64,000 nucleotides of DNA from CAILZL01 sp049840395 (GTDB lineage: Bacteria > Pseudomonadota > Gammaproteobacteria > Steroidobacterales > Steroidobacteraceae), in the NCBI GenBank assembly GCA_049840395.1, contig JASGLD010000006.1, positions 124,001-188,000 on the forward strand, written 5' to 3'. The notes beneath the pieces are model-generated. The model ran no database searches. It had not been told where the DNA came from and was given only the letters and a program-made list of their open reading frames with translations. Each line of letters begins with the position of its first letter. Within the stretch, counting starts at the first letter, position 1. The translations under genes were made by a program, and so were the position numbers. Shown one piece after another: positions 24,960 to 33,640 of the stretch.

Positions 24960-26033
24960 TTACTTCTGCCAATCGGAGGTGAAAGGTCGTTGCGCAGGCA
25001 GATCCAGTTCGCGCTGAAACACCTGCTCGCGCTGAATGCGCCCCTTCACCACTCGCATGACGACGGCGTGATACATGGTGAAAGGTTCGATGCGACGATT
25101 GAAAGTCGGTGCGCCCGCCGCTGGACCACTCAGACCATTAGGACCAGGGCCGCCGGGCGGACCGTAGTACCAAGCAGGCCGCGGCAAGGCGCTGCCATCG
25201 GGATTGGTCGGTGCTTTGGAAGCTTTCGCTGGATCGGTATCGGCAAATGCCCAGGTCATCACCAGACCGCGTTCTTCATCGAACAGATGATGCACACCAC
25301 GCGTCTGCGTCCACTTCATCGTGGTCAGATCGACCTCACGAGCGCAGGTCCAGATACGGCCGTCCGAAGGCTGCACATAGGCATCCTTCTCCCAACTATT
25401 CAATGGCCGTTCCCAATCGGTATTCATGCCATTCTGAAAATGCACGCAGTCCTGCGTATAGGGCACGCTGGAACCCTGGTGCGTGGTACCGCCAACACGC
25501 CAGTAAGTATCGGCAGCCTTGCGTAAGCCGGCACGTGAACTACGCACCGGCTTGGGCACATCGCGAATGTAGGGCGCTTCGCGATAGAGATAGCCTTCGG
25601 GCCAGAACGGCGAACCATCTTCACGGCGTGTCACCAGAGTTTCGATTTCGGTAATCGCGCCATCCATTACCTTCAGACGCAAAGCGTAGAACGCAGCTCC
25701 AGGTGCATCGAGGATACCCATGTAGCCAACTTCTCCTTGCTGAGTGTCCATCACATACTGCGTCTGATTTTCGCCGGAGAAGAATTTCTTGGCAGTGGCG
25801 AACACCCCTTCACCGAATTTGATCGAGCGTGTGTTCTCACTGACTACTACATTGGGCGACACCTTCACGACCTTAGTGTCGTGCTTGAACATGGCAGCGA
25901 CATAGTTATCGGCAATGGCTTTCAGGCACCAGCGGTCGCAGTTGCTTTCTACTTGCTTGGCAGCATTGGCTGAACTAGCAATGAGCATCAGCGCTACCGC
26001 GATTAGTTCGCCGGCATGGCGTGATAAAATCAT
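24960..26033 (-). CDS. Exported tandem NTF2/SnoaL-like protein, CDxxCL type I
   Basis: About 357 residues (ATG 26033; a GTG at 26042 adds three). Signal peptide ends near SSANA. The first domain shows CDRWCLKAIADNYVAAMFKHD, NVVVSENTRSIKFGEG, GEVGYMGILD, LRLKVMDGAITEIETLV; the second EAPYIRDVPKPVRSSRAGLRKAADTYWRV, DCVHFQNGMNTDWERPL, DGRIWTCAREVDLTTMKW, FDEERGLVMTWAFAD, YHAVVMRVVKGRIQREQVF. A Pro/Gly-rich loop separates the last two elements. It pairs closely with the protein at 11920, and in both clusters follows a type II gene. Unknown activity. Confidence 0.75.
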   Translation of the reverse strand: MILSRHAGELIAVALMLIASSANAAKQVESNCDRWCLKAIADNYVAAMFKHDTKVVKVSPNVVVSENTRSIKFGEGVFATAKKFFSGENQTQYVMDTQQGEVGYMGILDAPGAAFYALRLKVMDGAITEIETLVTRREDGSPFWPEGYLYREAPYIRDVPKPVRSSRAGLRKAADTYWRVGGTTHQGSSVPYTQDCVHFQNGMNTDWERPLNSWEKDAYVQPSDGRIWTCAREVDLTTMKWTQTRGVHHLFDEERGLVMTWAFADTDPAKASKAPTNPDGSALPRPAWYYGPPGGPGPNGLSGPAAGAPTFNRRIEPFTMYHAVVMRVVKGRIQREQVFQRELDLPAQRPFTSDWQK

Positions 26034-26098
26034 TTGCAACACCTATTCATTAGCCAGCCTCAGAACTCGGTTAAGAAAAATACAACTGACCTACATTC

Positions 26099-26170
26099 CG
26101 TCATTCCCGCGTAGGCGGGAATCCAGTGCAACCAGTATTCAACTGGATGCCCGCCTTCGCGGGCATGACG
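26099..26170. repeat. Palindromic intergenic repeat (CGTCATTCCCGC family)
   Basis: Left arm CGTCATTCCCGCGTAGGCGG with AATCCAGT, right arm ACTGGATGCCCGCCTTCG with CGGGCATGACG, loop of about 17 bases. It is the second copy of the repeat at 11809-11881. Both lie inside a c-family gene cluster, between genes 11243/11920 and 24960/26191 respectively. Confidence 0.8.
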
Positions 26171-26190
26171 TTAAACAAAAACCACGGCAC

Positions 26191-27306
26191 CTAAAACTTT
26201 GGGCCATCCGAAAAACCACCGCTGGCATTCGGCCCACCTTCCCACTCGAAGTGATCGATGCGCACCAACTTGCCGTCGATGATCTTGAACAAGCCGGCCA
26301 TATAGGCCGCACCCGATCCGGGTGGCGGTCCACTTTGTGTACGCGCCTGGCCACTCTGTGTTTGCGGTCGTTGTATCGCCGCACTTTGTTCGGCAGTACG
26401 CCGCGTGCTTTGACTCGATGTCGTGAACGGTGTGGCTCTTTCATACACCACGGCTTCGCCGGGCCGCGCCGGTTCACCGCCTTGAATGTGATAGGCCAGC
26501 ACCACGCCGTTTACTTCATCTACTAACGGCATACGCCGATCCCGCATCCATGGCTGACTGCCTTGCAAAGCCGGCCGACCGATAGAAGGATCAGCCGGAC
26601 GTGAGGCGCGCGCCGGCGTATTGGGATCACCACGTCCGGGGCCAACGCCCTGTCCAGGGATGCCACGCTTGCCGCCGTACTCAAGCATGTCCCCACAGGT
26701 GGTGACGCCTGGATTCTGCAGCTGCACATTGTTTTCCAGGAACGCGCAATCGGCGCTGAAGCTCATCAAGTCTTCGTCCTTGTACTGCCAGGCATCGACA
26801 AAGCCTTCGGTGATCTTGAGTAATTGCTCGCGTGTGGCGCGCTGCCTGGCCGGCACCGGCTGCGTGTAGATCCTGTCGAGTTTTACATTGCGATCTTTCT
26901 GCAAGAAGCTGGTCTCACCATCGTGAATCAACAGCATCTCGCTCTGGGAAATCTTGCGATCCTTTTCCACCTTGAGGCGCAATACGAAGTAGGCATCACG
27001 ACCAGCATCATCCAACGAACCTACTGCCGCAACCTGGCCGTTGACAGTATCCGCGACTTGCAGCTGATCGAGAATCTTGCTGATGCGAATCCAGTAACCC
27101 TCACCCAGTTTGATGGGACGATAGTTCTCGACGCTACGGAAGTCCTTCGCCACCGCAATGTCACTGGCATCATGTTTGAGCATCTTGGCCTGATAGGCAT
27201 TCATTACACTCAACAGACAGGCTTTATCGCAACTTGCATTGCCGGATGCCGCGAAGGCCGCCGGCGTCAGCAACAGCGCCACTATTGCAGCGAGCTTAAG
27301 ATTCAT
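26191..27306 (-). CDS. Exported tandem NTF2/SnoaL-like protein, CDxxCL type II
   Basis: A 371-residue protein from ATG 27306, preceded by the strong site GGAGGTAACG. Signal peptide ends near AAFA. Core: CDKACLLSVMNAYQAKMLKHD, FRSVENYRPIKLGEGYW, QVAAVGSLDDAGRDAYFVLRLKVEKDRKISQSEMLLIHDGE, VPARQRATREQLLKITEGFVDAWQYKDEDLMSFSADCAFLENNVQLQN, CGDMLEYGGKRGIPGQG, DRRMPLVDEVNGVVLAYHIQGGEPARPGEAVVYERATPF, then a Gln/Ser/Thr-rich linker and VRIDHFEWEGGPNASGGFSDG. Its counterpart is the protein at 13165; the two share the EGGPNASGGF end exactly. First gene after TBDR C. Function unknown. Confidence 0.76.
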   Translation of the reverse strand: MNLKLAAIVALLLTPAAFAASGNASCDKACLLSVMNAYQAKMLKHDASDIAVAKDFRSVENYRPIKLGEGYWIRISKILDQLQVADTVNGQVAAVGSLDDAGRDAYFVLRLKVEKDRKISQSEMLLIHDGETSFLQKDRNVKLDRIYTQPVPARQRATREQLLKITEGFVDAWQYKDEDLMSFSADCAFLENNVQLQNPGVTTCGDMLEYGGKRGIPGQGVGPGRGDPNTPARASRPADPSIGRPALQGSQPWMRDRRMPLVDEVNGVVLAYHIQGGEPARPGEAVVYERATPFTTSSQSTRRTAEQSAAIQRPQTQSGQARTQSGPPPGSGAAYMAGLFKIIDGKLVRIDHFEWEGGPNASGGFSDGPKF

Positions 27307-27398
27307 CGTTACCTCCACGACCGACCAGCAGCAGCTAGTGTTACGCAGTGCATGACTGCACCGCGCAACACCAGCCTCTGCTCAAGGTAAAAGCACCA

Positions 27399-30383
27399 TC
27401 AGAAGTTCGCGCTTAATGAAACACCCAGCACCCGTGGCGCACCCAGCACTACGGTGCCACCGACCACCTGCACATTGCCCGGCGCAGCTACGGTACCAGT
27501 GATGGGAGCAACCGTCGGGCTGCCATTGAGCATCACCGGCGTCTTGCGGATGTTAGTGACATAGCCATTCACCGACCACTTGCCATCGGCCGAATCCCAA
27601 CCAGCATAGGCATTCCACAATTTGTATGAGGGCTGCACGATGGGCCAGAACAAACCATTCTTGATGGCAATGGTTGAATTGGTGATATCGGCATTGCTGC
27701 CCGGAGGACCGGAGGGACGAGTCCAGTAGGCCGACTTGTATACCATGTTCAATCGCGGCGTGAAGCGACTGCCATTCGGCAGACGGAAGGCATGCGAGTA
27801 AGACGCGTCGATGCTCCACTTCGGTGACTGCTGCAGAATGCCGCCCAATGCCGCCGATTGCTGTGCATTGAACGCCGCTGCAATCGCTTCGGCATCGGCT
27901 TGCTGCTGTGCCGCAGTGCCGGTGCTGGTGGACGTTGGATTGGCAGCCGCTGCCGCCAACACATCGGCCGCCGTGATGCTTTCTGCACCCTTGATCGCCG
28001 TGAGCTTCGAAGTCGGCAAGTACTCCACCGTCAGATCAATTCGATCAGCTGCAGTCGGCAGGAAATTGATTTCCAGATCCGCCCCACGAGAGACAACATC
28101 GGCGGTGTTGTTAGCCGTCAACGGCTGATTGAAACAGGAATCGGCGCTGGTGCCGGTCGGTCCCAATACTGCCGTTGCTTTCAATGCATCCGAAGTCGGG
28201 CAGGTGAACGTCGTACCTGTCGCAGGCGTGATGGTGTAATTGGTGCCCAGCACCGAAGCCGCAGTACGACCGGTGATCTTGGAATCCCAAGCTTCGATAT
28301 TGGCCTGCAGGCGTCGATCGAACCAACGGCTCTTCAAACCAACGGTGATCTGCTTCAGCTCCAACGGCAGACTCGGTACGAAACTGGGTGCTGCGACCGT
28401 AGGCGGCTGCGACGCCGTGCGATACGCCACATAGGTCATGGCCTCTTCAGTCAAATCGTACTCAACGCCGGCACTGAACTGGAATTCACCCGAGCGAGCC
28501 TTGGTATAAATGGTCTGACCGGTGGCGGCGTTGTAGATTTTAAACTGGCCATTCCACGATTGAGTGATGACGTTTTGATGCAGTAGCTCGGGTGGATAAG
28601 TGACATAGGAAACCAGGCAGGCATTAGCCGCAGTAGCGGTTGCGCAATTGGTGCCCGCTGGACCGGTGAACACAAAACCACCTGCAGTCGCAGGATCCAG
28701 ATCACCCGAAATAAAATTATTGAGGTTGGCAACATTGTCAGTAAACGATTTCGCCTTGGTATAGCGAGCGCCACCGATGACACGCAAAGTGTCGATCACC
28801 GGCCAGGTGAAGTTGCCATACAGCGAAGCTTCATGACGCGCATTCTTGCCACTGTTGTTGGCCAGCACCGTGCAAGTCGTTTCGTTGAAGACGTAGCAAG
28901 AGTTAAGCAGCGTCGGCACTACGGTGGTAGAGGTTTGCGTCGTGCCGCCCATGCCCAGCGTCGGCGGTGCAGCCGTAGGCAATGAATAAGCTACACGCGT
29001 GCCACGAAAACCGGTTGAGTAGTGGTAGTACAAACCACCCTGCCAGATGAGCTTCGAGCTGGGCAGCGATGCCAGTCGCGCTTCAAGCTGCCAGGTATCC
29101 TGAGTGCGGGCAGTCAGTGAATTGGGTGGACCGCGTTCGTTGCTGTCTTCCTTGGTGTGTTGCAGACCCGGAGCAAATGTCAACGTACCGATGGCCGTGG
29201 TCCAGTCGATATCGGCAGAGAAATTATTGATGGTGGTTTCCCAATACGGCAGGTCGCGCCAACCGTATTTTGGAAAGCCATCGTCCCAGGGATTGGAGCG
29301 ATCGAAGTAAGAAGTGTTATCGCGCAACGCCAGATAATTCGCCGGGCAACCGCGCGTGGCGACAAACGGCGCATTGGGTGCGGTGGCGCTGGTAAATAAT
29401 GATGGCGTCGCAGTGGTGCAAGGCTGGTTGAACGACAAGGTGGTCGTAGCGGCCAACGGTGTACGTCCTGGACCCAGTACGCTGCCTGCAGCGAAGGTAA
29501 AAGTCGCTGGCGTCTGCGTATAAATCTGTCCGGGCTGATAGGTCTGCCCGGTAACCGGCGAATATACCGCCTGACCGCTATAAGGAATGAAATGGCCGGT
29601 GTACAACAGACCGCCGCCATCGCTTACACCTTGACCGCTGATCTTTTGATTGTTGGCCGTCAATATAATGTCGAGGTCGTCACTGGCCTTCCAACGATAA
29701 CGCACGCGCGCACTGCGCAAATCCGAATCGCCGGCGTTGCTGGTGACGTAACCATCGCGTCGTTCGGATGAGAATGCCACGCGCAATGCCTGGTTATCCG
29801 TCACCGGCATGTTCAACACGCCCTGTATATTCAGCTTGTTGTAGTTGCCCAGCTCAAGCGTACCGCTGGCTTGATATACGCCCAGTGCGGGCGCGTTAGA
29901 GACCAGACTGATGGCGCCGGCGAAAGAGCCCGCACCCAAGTTGGAGTTCTGCGTACCGCGCGCCACTTCCACCTGCGCCACGTCCAAGGTGCCGCCACGT
30001 AAGGCGTCGGAACGATCCTGGGTAATGCCATCGATGACCAATGCCACGCCACCCGGATTGGGCGTACCGGGCGCTGCCGCCAGACCGGTATTGAGACCAC
30101 GGAAGTTGAAGATCATGGCGCCACTGACATCGGTCTGTGTAGTCACGCCAACCACACCATTCATGATTTCGTCGATGCGGTTCTTACCCTGTTTTTTCAG
30201 CTCGTCGCCTGAGTAAACCTGGATGGAGATCGGTGTCTTCTGCAGGTTTACTTCACGCTTTTCAGCGGTCACCACAATCTCTTCCAACTGCAGCCCTTCA
30301 TCGGCTGCACCCTGGGCATATGCACCCGGCGCCAGCCCAATGCTCAGCACGAGTCCTGTGGACCCAAGTAATGTTCTTATCAT
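27399..30383 (-). CDS. TonB-dependent outer-membrane receptor (TBDR C)
   Basis: A 994-residue receptor, the largest in the window. Signal peptide cleaved near GAYAQ; TonB box LEEIVVTAEKREVNLQKTPISIQVYSG; plug with NRIDEIMNGVVGVTTQTDVSG, FNFRGLNTG, VEVARGTQNSNLGAGSFAGAISLVS (RG-x-QNS instead of RGPQGT); barrel ending LGAPRVLGVSLSANF. TBDR B shares the plug signature, so these two are probably recent paralogues. Long extracellular loops are rich in Ala/Thr/Pro with several Cys. It heads cluster C, 92 bases before the type II gene. A 322-base gap separates it from cluster D upstream, which runs the same way. Substrate unknown. Confidence 0.93.
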   Translation of the reverse strand: MIRTLLGSTGLVLSIGLAPGAYAQGAADEGLQLEEIVVTAEKREVNLQKTPISIQVYSGDELKKQGKNRIDEIMNGVVGVTTQTDVSGAMIFNFRGLNTGLAAAPGTPNPGGVALVIDGITQDRSDALRGGTLDVAQVEVARGTQNSNLGAGSFAGAISLVSNAPALGVYQASGTLELGNYNKLNIQGVLNMPVTDNQALRVAFSSERRDGYVTSNAGDSDLRSARVRYRWKASDDLDIILTANNQKISGQGVSDGGGLLYTGHFIPYSGQAVYSPVTGQTYQPGQIYTQTPATFTFAAGSVLGPGRTPLAATTTLSFNQPCTTATPSLFTSATAPNAPFVATRGCPANYLALRDNTSYFDRSNPWDDGFPKYGWRDLPYWETTINNFSADIDWTTAIGTLTFAPGLQHTKEDSNERGPPNSLTARTQDTWQLEARLASLPSSKLIWQGGLYYHYSTGFRGTRVAYSLPTAAPPTLGMGGTTQTSTTVVPTLLNSCYVFNETTCTVLANNSGKNARHEASLYGNFTWPVIDTLRVIGGARYTKAKSFTDNVANLNNFISGDLDPATAGGFVFTGPAGTNCATATAANACLVSYVTYPPELLHQNVITQSWNGQFKIYNAATGQTIYTKARSGEFQFSAGVEYDLTEEAMTYVAYRTASQPPTVAAPSFVPSLPLELKQITVGLKSRWFDRRLQANIEAWDSKITGRTAASVLGTNYTITPATGTTFTCPTSDALKATAVLGPTGTSADSCFNQPLTANNTADVVSRGADLEINFLPTAADRIDLTVEYLPTSKLTAIKGAESITAADVLAAAAANPTSTSTGTAAQQQADAEAIAAAFNAQQSAALGGILQQSPKWSIDASYSHAFRLPNGSRFTPRLNMVYKSAYWTRPSGPPGSNADITNSTIAIKNGLFWPIVQPSYKLWNAYAGWDSADGKWSVNGYVTNIRKTPVMLNGSPTVAPITGTVAAPGNVQVVGGTVVLGAPRVLGVSLSANF

Positions 30384-30705
30384 GATGTTCCCCTGCCTTT
30401 CGGTCTGGTTCTAATTTCTGCACAGCCCCATGGCGCAATGAGAACTCTTAGAGCTCTCATTCGCTTATTTCTTCTTGGCGTGAATATAGCTGCCGCCAGA
30501 CATCATGAGCCGCCACCGACATCACGCAGGTGCAGTTCATAACAACTTCGAATGAGTGAGCGGTTCAAATCACCGACAGTTCATGGATGTGCACTGCGCT
30601 GGCGATGACCTGACAGTCATCGCTCATATAGGTGAGCCCGCTTACTGGTACATAGCGAGCACATCGTTGCGCGATGCAGGTCTCTTATTAATTTATGAAG
30701 ACGCG
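30384..30705. other. Intergenic region between clusters C and D
   Basis: 322 bases with no supported gene. It presumably holds a promoter for TBDR C, although cluster D could also read through. No strong terminator stem with a T run is visible. Short stretches such as GATGACCTGACAGTCATC (30604-30621) are weakly palindromic. Confidence 0.4.
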
Positions 30706-31527
30706 CTACTTGGCCGCAGCGTTCTTGGCAGCCAATGCCGCCTGCACTTCAGCGGCTGAAGGTCCGTAGCTGAAAGTCTCGGCAAAAGTTTTATAAGGCA
30801 CCGGCAAGGACACCTGCGCCGGCACTCGCCACGGACTCCACTCTGGATAGGGATTGATTGGCGCATTCGCTGCCGCTGCGGGCTTGGTCGTACCGGGTGG
30901 CGGCACTTGCTCGGCCAGGGTCTTACCCAATTGCAGGTATGACTCGGTGTAGGTGGCCATGTGCCAGAAACGCCACTGACCATCCTCCTTGATGAAATCG
31001 ACTGCGTACTTTTCGAAGCCCAATGTGCCGCTGGCTTGACCATTGGCGAATGCCAATTGCGGACCGACCGATTGCCAGAAGCCTTTAGCGGTCTTGCCGT
31101 CTTCAGCCACTTCGATCAACGGCGATAACAGGGCATGTTCGCGAAACTCGCCAACACCATAGTTCTCCGGCTTGTTCTCGATGTCCGGATATAACTTGAT
31201 CATGTTTTCCAGGTTACGCTGCGCGCGCGAATTGTCGGTTGGCACAAAGGTCGTCTTGATCTCCTCAAGACCGATGCGATACCGACCATTCATGTACCAG
31301 CTGACATCCGGCTGCTTCCTGGCATAAAGATCCACCCAGCCCTGGTTATTGTTGATGGATTGCAGATGCGCGCGCCGACTCATCAGATTCTGGATTTCGC
31401 GGGCATCCTGTTCACGCTGCACCATCGCCTGCAGTTTCTTGAGATCCACATCGGCCGCCACTGCGCTACCGCTGACCACCACCACGCACAACACAACACC
31501 GATCCACCCGGATAATTTTTTATTCAT
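30706..31527 (-). CDS. Exported NTF2/SnoaL-like protein
   Basis: About 273 residues from ATG 31527 (MNKKLSGWIGVVLCVVVVSGSAVAA signal peptide). Core: QMVQREQDAREIQNLMSRRAHLQSINNNQGWVDLYA-type region, then PDVSWYMNGRYRIGLEEIKTTFV, HALLSPLIEVAEDGKTAKGFWQSVGPQ, EKYAVDFIKEDGQWRFWHMATYTESY. This is the SnoaL_4-like pattern (EIQxLxSR, W, DVS, GKTAxG, DGQWRxxH) of NTF2-fold proteins. The C-terminal 70 residues are Pro/Ala rich with PYPEWSPWRVP. The gene is the last of cluster D, 16 bases after DUF6152. An upstream in-frame start at 31581 overlaps the previous gene. Function unknown. Confidence 0.8.
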   Translation of the reverse strand: MNKKLSGWIGVVLCVVVVSGSAVAADVDLKKLQAMVQREQDAREIQNLMSRRAHLQSINNNQGWVDLYARKQPDVSWYMNGRYRIGLEEIKTTFVPTDNSRAQRNLENMIKLYPDIENKPENYGVGEFREHALLSPLIEVAEDGKTAKGFWQSVGPQLAFANGQASGTLGFEKYAVDFIKEDGQWRFWHMATYTESYLQLGKTLAEQVPPPGTTKPAAAANAPINPYPEWSPWRVPAQVSLPVPYKTFAETFSYGPSAAEVQAALAAKNAAAK

Positions 31528-31543
31528 GGCATCTTTACTCTGA

Positions 31544-31918
31544 TTACTTGGTAGCACGACCATCGGCAAATTTGAGTTCAACCAAACCGCCGCCCATGCG
31601 GCCGTCCTTCAAGGGATTGAGGGTGGCGGTTACGGCGGTGCCGACCACCAGATTGCTCTTGGTAAAACCCAGGCGAGTCATTGACGCAGGCGAAGTACCC
31701 TCCAATCCCCATAGATCGGTGCCGCCTTTCTTATTGCCGACTGCAATCCATATCCAGCTATGCGGGTTCTTCCATTCCACCGCGTACAGCGTGCCCTTGA
31801 TGACCTGAGTTTTTTCCTTGTCGAACATGGCATAGGAATGATGCGCAGCCGCACCTTGCATCATTGAACCTGCCACCAACATGGCGGCGCCAATGCCTCT
31901 AAGCAATTGAATAGACAT
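31544..31918 (-). CDS. Exported DUF6152-family protein
   Basis: About 124 residues from ATG 31918, with AAGG 7 bases before; ATG 31924 is also possible. Signal peptide ends near GAAA; mature start HHSYAMFDKEKTQVIKGTLYAVEWKNPHSWIWIAV, then GLEGTSPASMTRLGFTKSNLVVGTAVTATLNPLKDGRMGGGLVEL. A standard DUF6152 member, in the cluster D operon 22 bases after the lipoprotein gene. Confidence 0.86.
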   Translation of the reverse strand: MSIQLLRGIGAAMLVAGSMMQGAAAHHSYAMFDKEKTQVIKGTLYAVEWKNPHSWIWIAVGNKKGGTDLWGLEGTSPASMTRLGFTKSNLVVGTAVTATLNPLKDGRMGGGLVELKFADGRATK

Positions 31919-31940
31919 AGTCATACCTTGTAAGGAGAGA

Positions 31941-32831
31941 TCACTTGCCGCCGACGTCTGGACCTTGACCGATACCAAGCCCCTTGGGTGGCGGCGTCAG
32001 ATCGACACGCGCATTACCCGCTTCATCCAGTACTTCACGACCGAATCCCGGACGACAGCGCTGTGTCTCGATACGGAAAGCGCCTGCCGCGGTCTGAGTG
32101 ATGCCCGGCGCCTTGCCGCTTAGATAATTACGTTTCAATACCCAGGGCTGGGTCAGCTTGTCCGGATCTTCAACCGTCAACGTGGTTTCCAGCGTCTGTG
32201 CATCTGCCAGACGATAACGCTCCACTACATGCATGCTGCCGCCATTCGGCACGTCGTAATACACCTCGTGATCGGGCGCAAAACCCACGGTGTCGATAAC
32301 CAGTGTGTCGCCCTCCCACCAGCCCACCGAGTGGCCAAGATAGGCAATGGCCGTGTCGTTGGGATCGAAGGTCTTGGGATGCGCGCGGCCATCCATCCAT
32401 ACTTCGCGAGTTTCGCCAAAGCTGGTGATCAACAAACTGTTGCCCGGCCGGAACAAAAAACCGGGCGCATAGGAGTACCAGATCGAACGCGGCACTCCGT
32501 TGGGATAACAGGCACCGGCCTTGAATTCCGCCTTGCCTTCGATGGCGCGTTTCACGAATGCTTCCGAAGCGGCGAGGTACTCCGGCTTCAAGGGTGGAAT
32601 CAAGGTCATGCGATTGATGTAGACAATCTCGTTGTCCCACTCGCGCGTCGATGACCAGCTCACGCCCCACAGCTTGGGTAGCTTGAACATCTCCTCCCAA
32701 GTGAGATTGGGCGTGAAACGCGCGCCCTTGGGCGCAGGCGATGAGTTGGCGCCATCCTGCTTGCCACCGCATGCAGCGATTAAACAAACCAGTAATGCGG
32801 TCAGCAGTCGTGACTTATGGCTGTTATTCAT
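31941..32831 (-). CDS. Exported lipoprotein of the WEGDTLVIDT family
   Basis: A 296-residue protein with lipobox LLVCLIAACGG (Cys at about 21). Then FTPNLTWEEMFKLPKLWGVSWSSTREWDNEIVYINRMTLIPPLKPEY, CYPNGVPRSIWYSYAPGFLFRPGNSLLITSFGETREVWMDGRAHP, HSVGWWEGDTLVIDTVGFAPDHEVYYDVPNG, MHVVERYRLADAQTLETTLTVEDPDKLTQPW, RIETQRCRPGFGR. It overlaps the previous gene by 4 bases (ATGA). It forms with its neighbour at 32828 a subgroup with CxxGxPRxxWYxY and VxWMxG/RMGS. Function unknown. Confidence 0.82.
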   Translation of the reverse strand: MNNSHKSRLLTALLVCLIAACGGKQDGANSSPAPKGARFTPNLTWEEMFKLPKLWGVSWSSTREWDNEIVYINRMTLIPPLKPEYLAASEAFVKRAIEGKAEFKAGACYPNGVPRSIWYSYAPGFLFRPGNSLLITSFGETREVWMDGRAHPKTFDPNDTAIAYLGHSVGWWEGDTLVIDTVGFAPDHEVYYDVPNGGSMHVVERYRLADAQTLETTLTVEDPDKLTQPWVLKRNYLSGKAPGITQTAAGAFRIETQRCRPGFGREVLDEAGNARVDLTPPPKGLGIGQGPDVGGK

Positions 32832-33625
32832 TGCGCGCCACTCTTTTTCTTGGGAAGACAGAATTGCGTTGCCCAGGGTTGTTCCGCTGCGCGGGTGTAG
32901 GTGCTGCGCAACTCCCAGGCCGTCTTGAAATAAGCAGGCGATTCGATGGTCACGCGACGTTCGAGCTTGTTCTTATCGAGCAACCGATAACGCTCAACCA
33001 CGTGCAGGTCGCGATCGTTCGCCACACCGTAAAAGGTATCCATGTCTTCGCGGGTACCGCGGGTGTCGACCACCAGCGTGTCGCCCTCCCACACGCCCAG
33101 TTCATCGCCATAAGGATCGAAGCCCTGCAACTTGTCCTTATCCAGAATGGCAGGCGAATGTTCCAGGCTGCCCATGCGTACCGCACGAATCACGTCATGG
33201 GTTTGAATCATCACATTGCCGGGCGAGTACAGAAATTGAATGGTGTAGGGATACCACACGACACGCGGCATGCCATCGAACACGCAGGTCTTGGTAGGTA
33301 GCTCTTCATCGCCTTTCAAGATCGACTCGACGATGGTCCTCGCATCGGCCAAGGCCTCATCCTTAAGCGGCGGATAAGTAATCTGTTTCAGATAAGCCAG
33401 CTCATTTGCCGGCGCCGCATCCGGCACCCAGGCACTGCCGATTAATAGCGGCAGATCCTGCAGCGACTCCCAGGTCATGCCGGGCAGTGCTGGAGCCGGC
33501 ACTGCAGATGTGGATGCCGCGTTAGACGCAGCTGTGTTGGGTGCCGGCGCTTGCTGCGCCTGCGAGGCCACAATGCACACCAGGAATGTGCACGCCATAC
33601 CGGCGGTTATTAACTTTAGTTGCAT
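32828..33625 (-). CDS. Exported WEGDTLVVDT-family protein
   Basis: A 265-residue protein with signal peptide (cleavage near ASQAQ). After a Pro/Ala/Thr-rich linker: MTWESLQDLPLLIGSAWVPDA, ITYPPLKDEALADARTIVES, CVFDGMPRVVWYPYTIQFLYSPGNVMIQTHDVIRAVRMGS, DELGVWEGDTLVVDTRGTREDMDTFYGVAND, HVVERYRLLDKNKLERRVTIESPAYFKTAWELRSTY, ATQFCLPKKK. Relative to its partner at 31941 it has GVWEG for GWWEG. 15 bases after the c-family gene and overlapping the next by 4 bases, so co-translated. Function unknown. Confidence 0.8.
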   Translation of the reverse strand: MQLKLITAGMACTFLVCIVASQAQQAPAPNTAASNAASTSAVPAPALPGMTWESLQDLPLLIGSAWVPDAAPANELAYLKQITYPPLKDEALADARTIVESILKGDEELPTKTCVFDGMPRVVWYPYTIQFLYSPGNVMIQTHDVIRAVRMGSLEHSPAILDKDKLQGFDPYGDELGVWEGDTLVVDTRGTREDMDTFYGVANDRDLHVVERYRLLDKNKLERRVTIESPAYFKTAWELRSTYTRAAEQPWATQFCLPKKKSGAQ

Positions 33626-33640
33626 TTTTATACTCGAAAA

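Noticed and set aside
32170..32787. Minus-strand ORF of 205 codons in another frame
   Set aside because: It overlaps the lipoprotein gene at 31941-32831 completely; Arg/His-rich shadow without motif.
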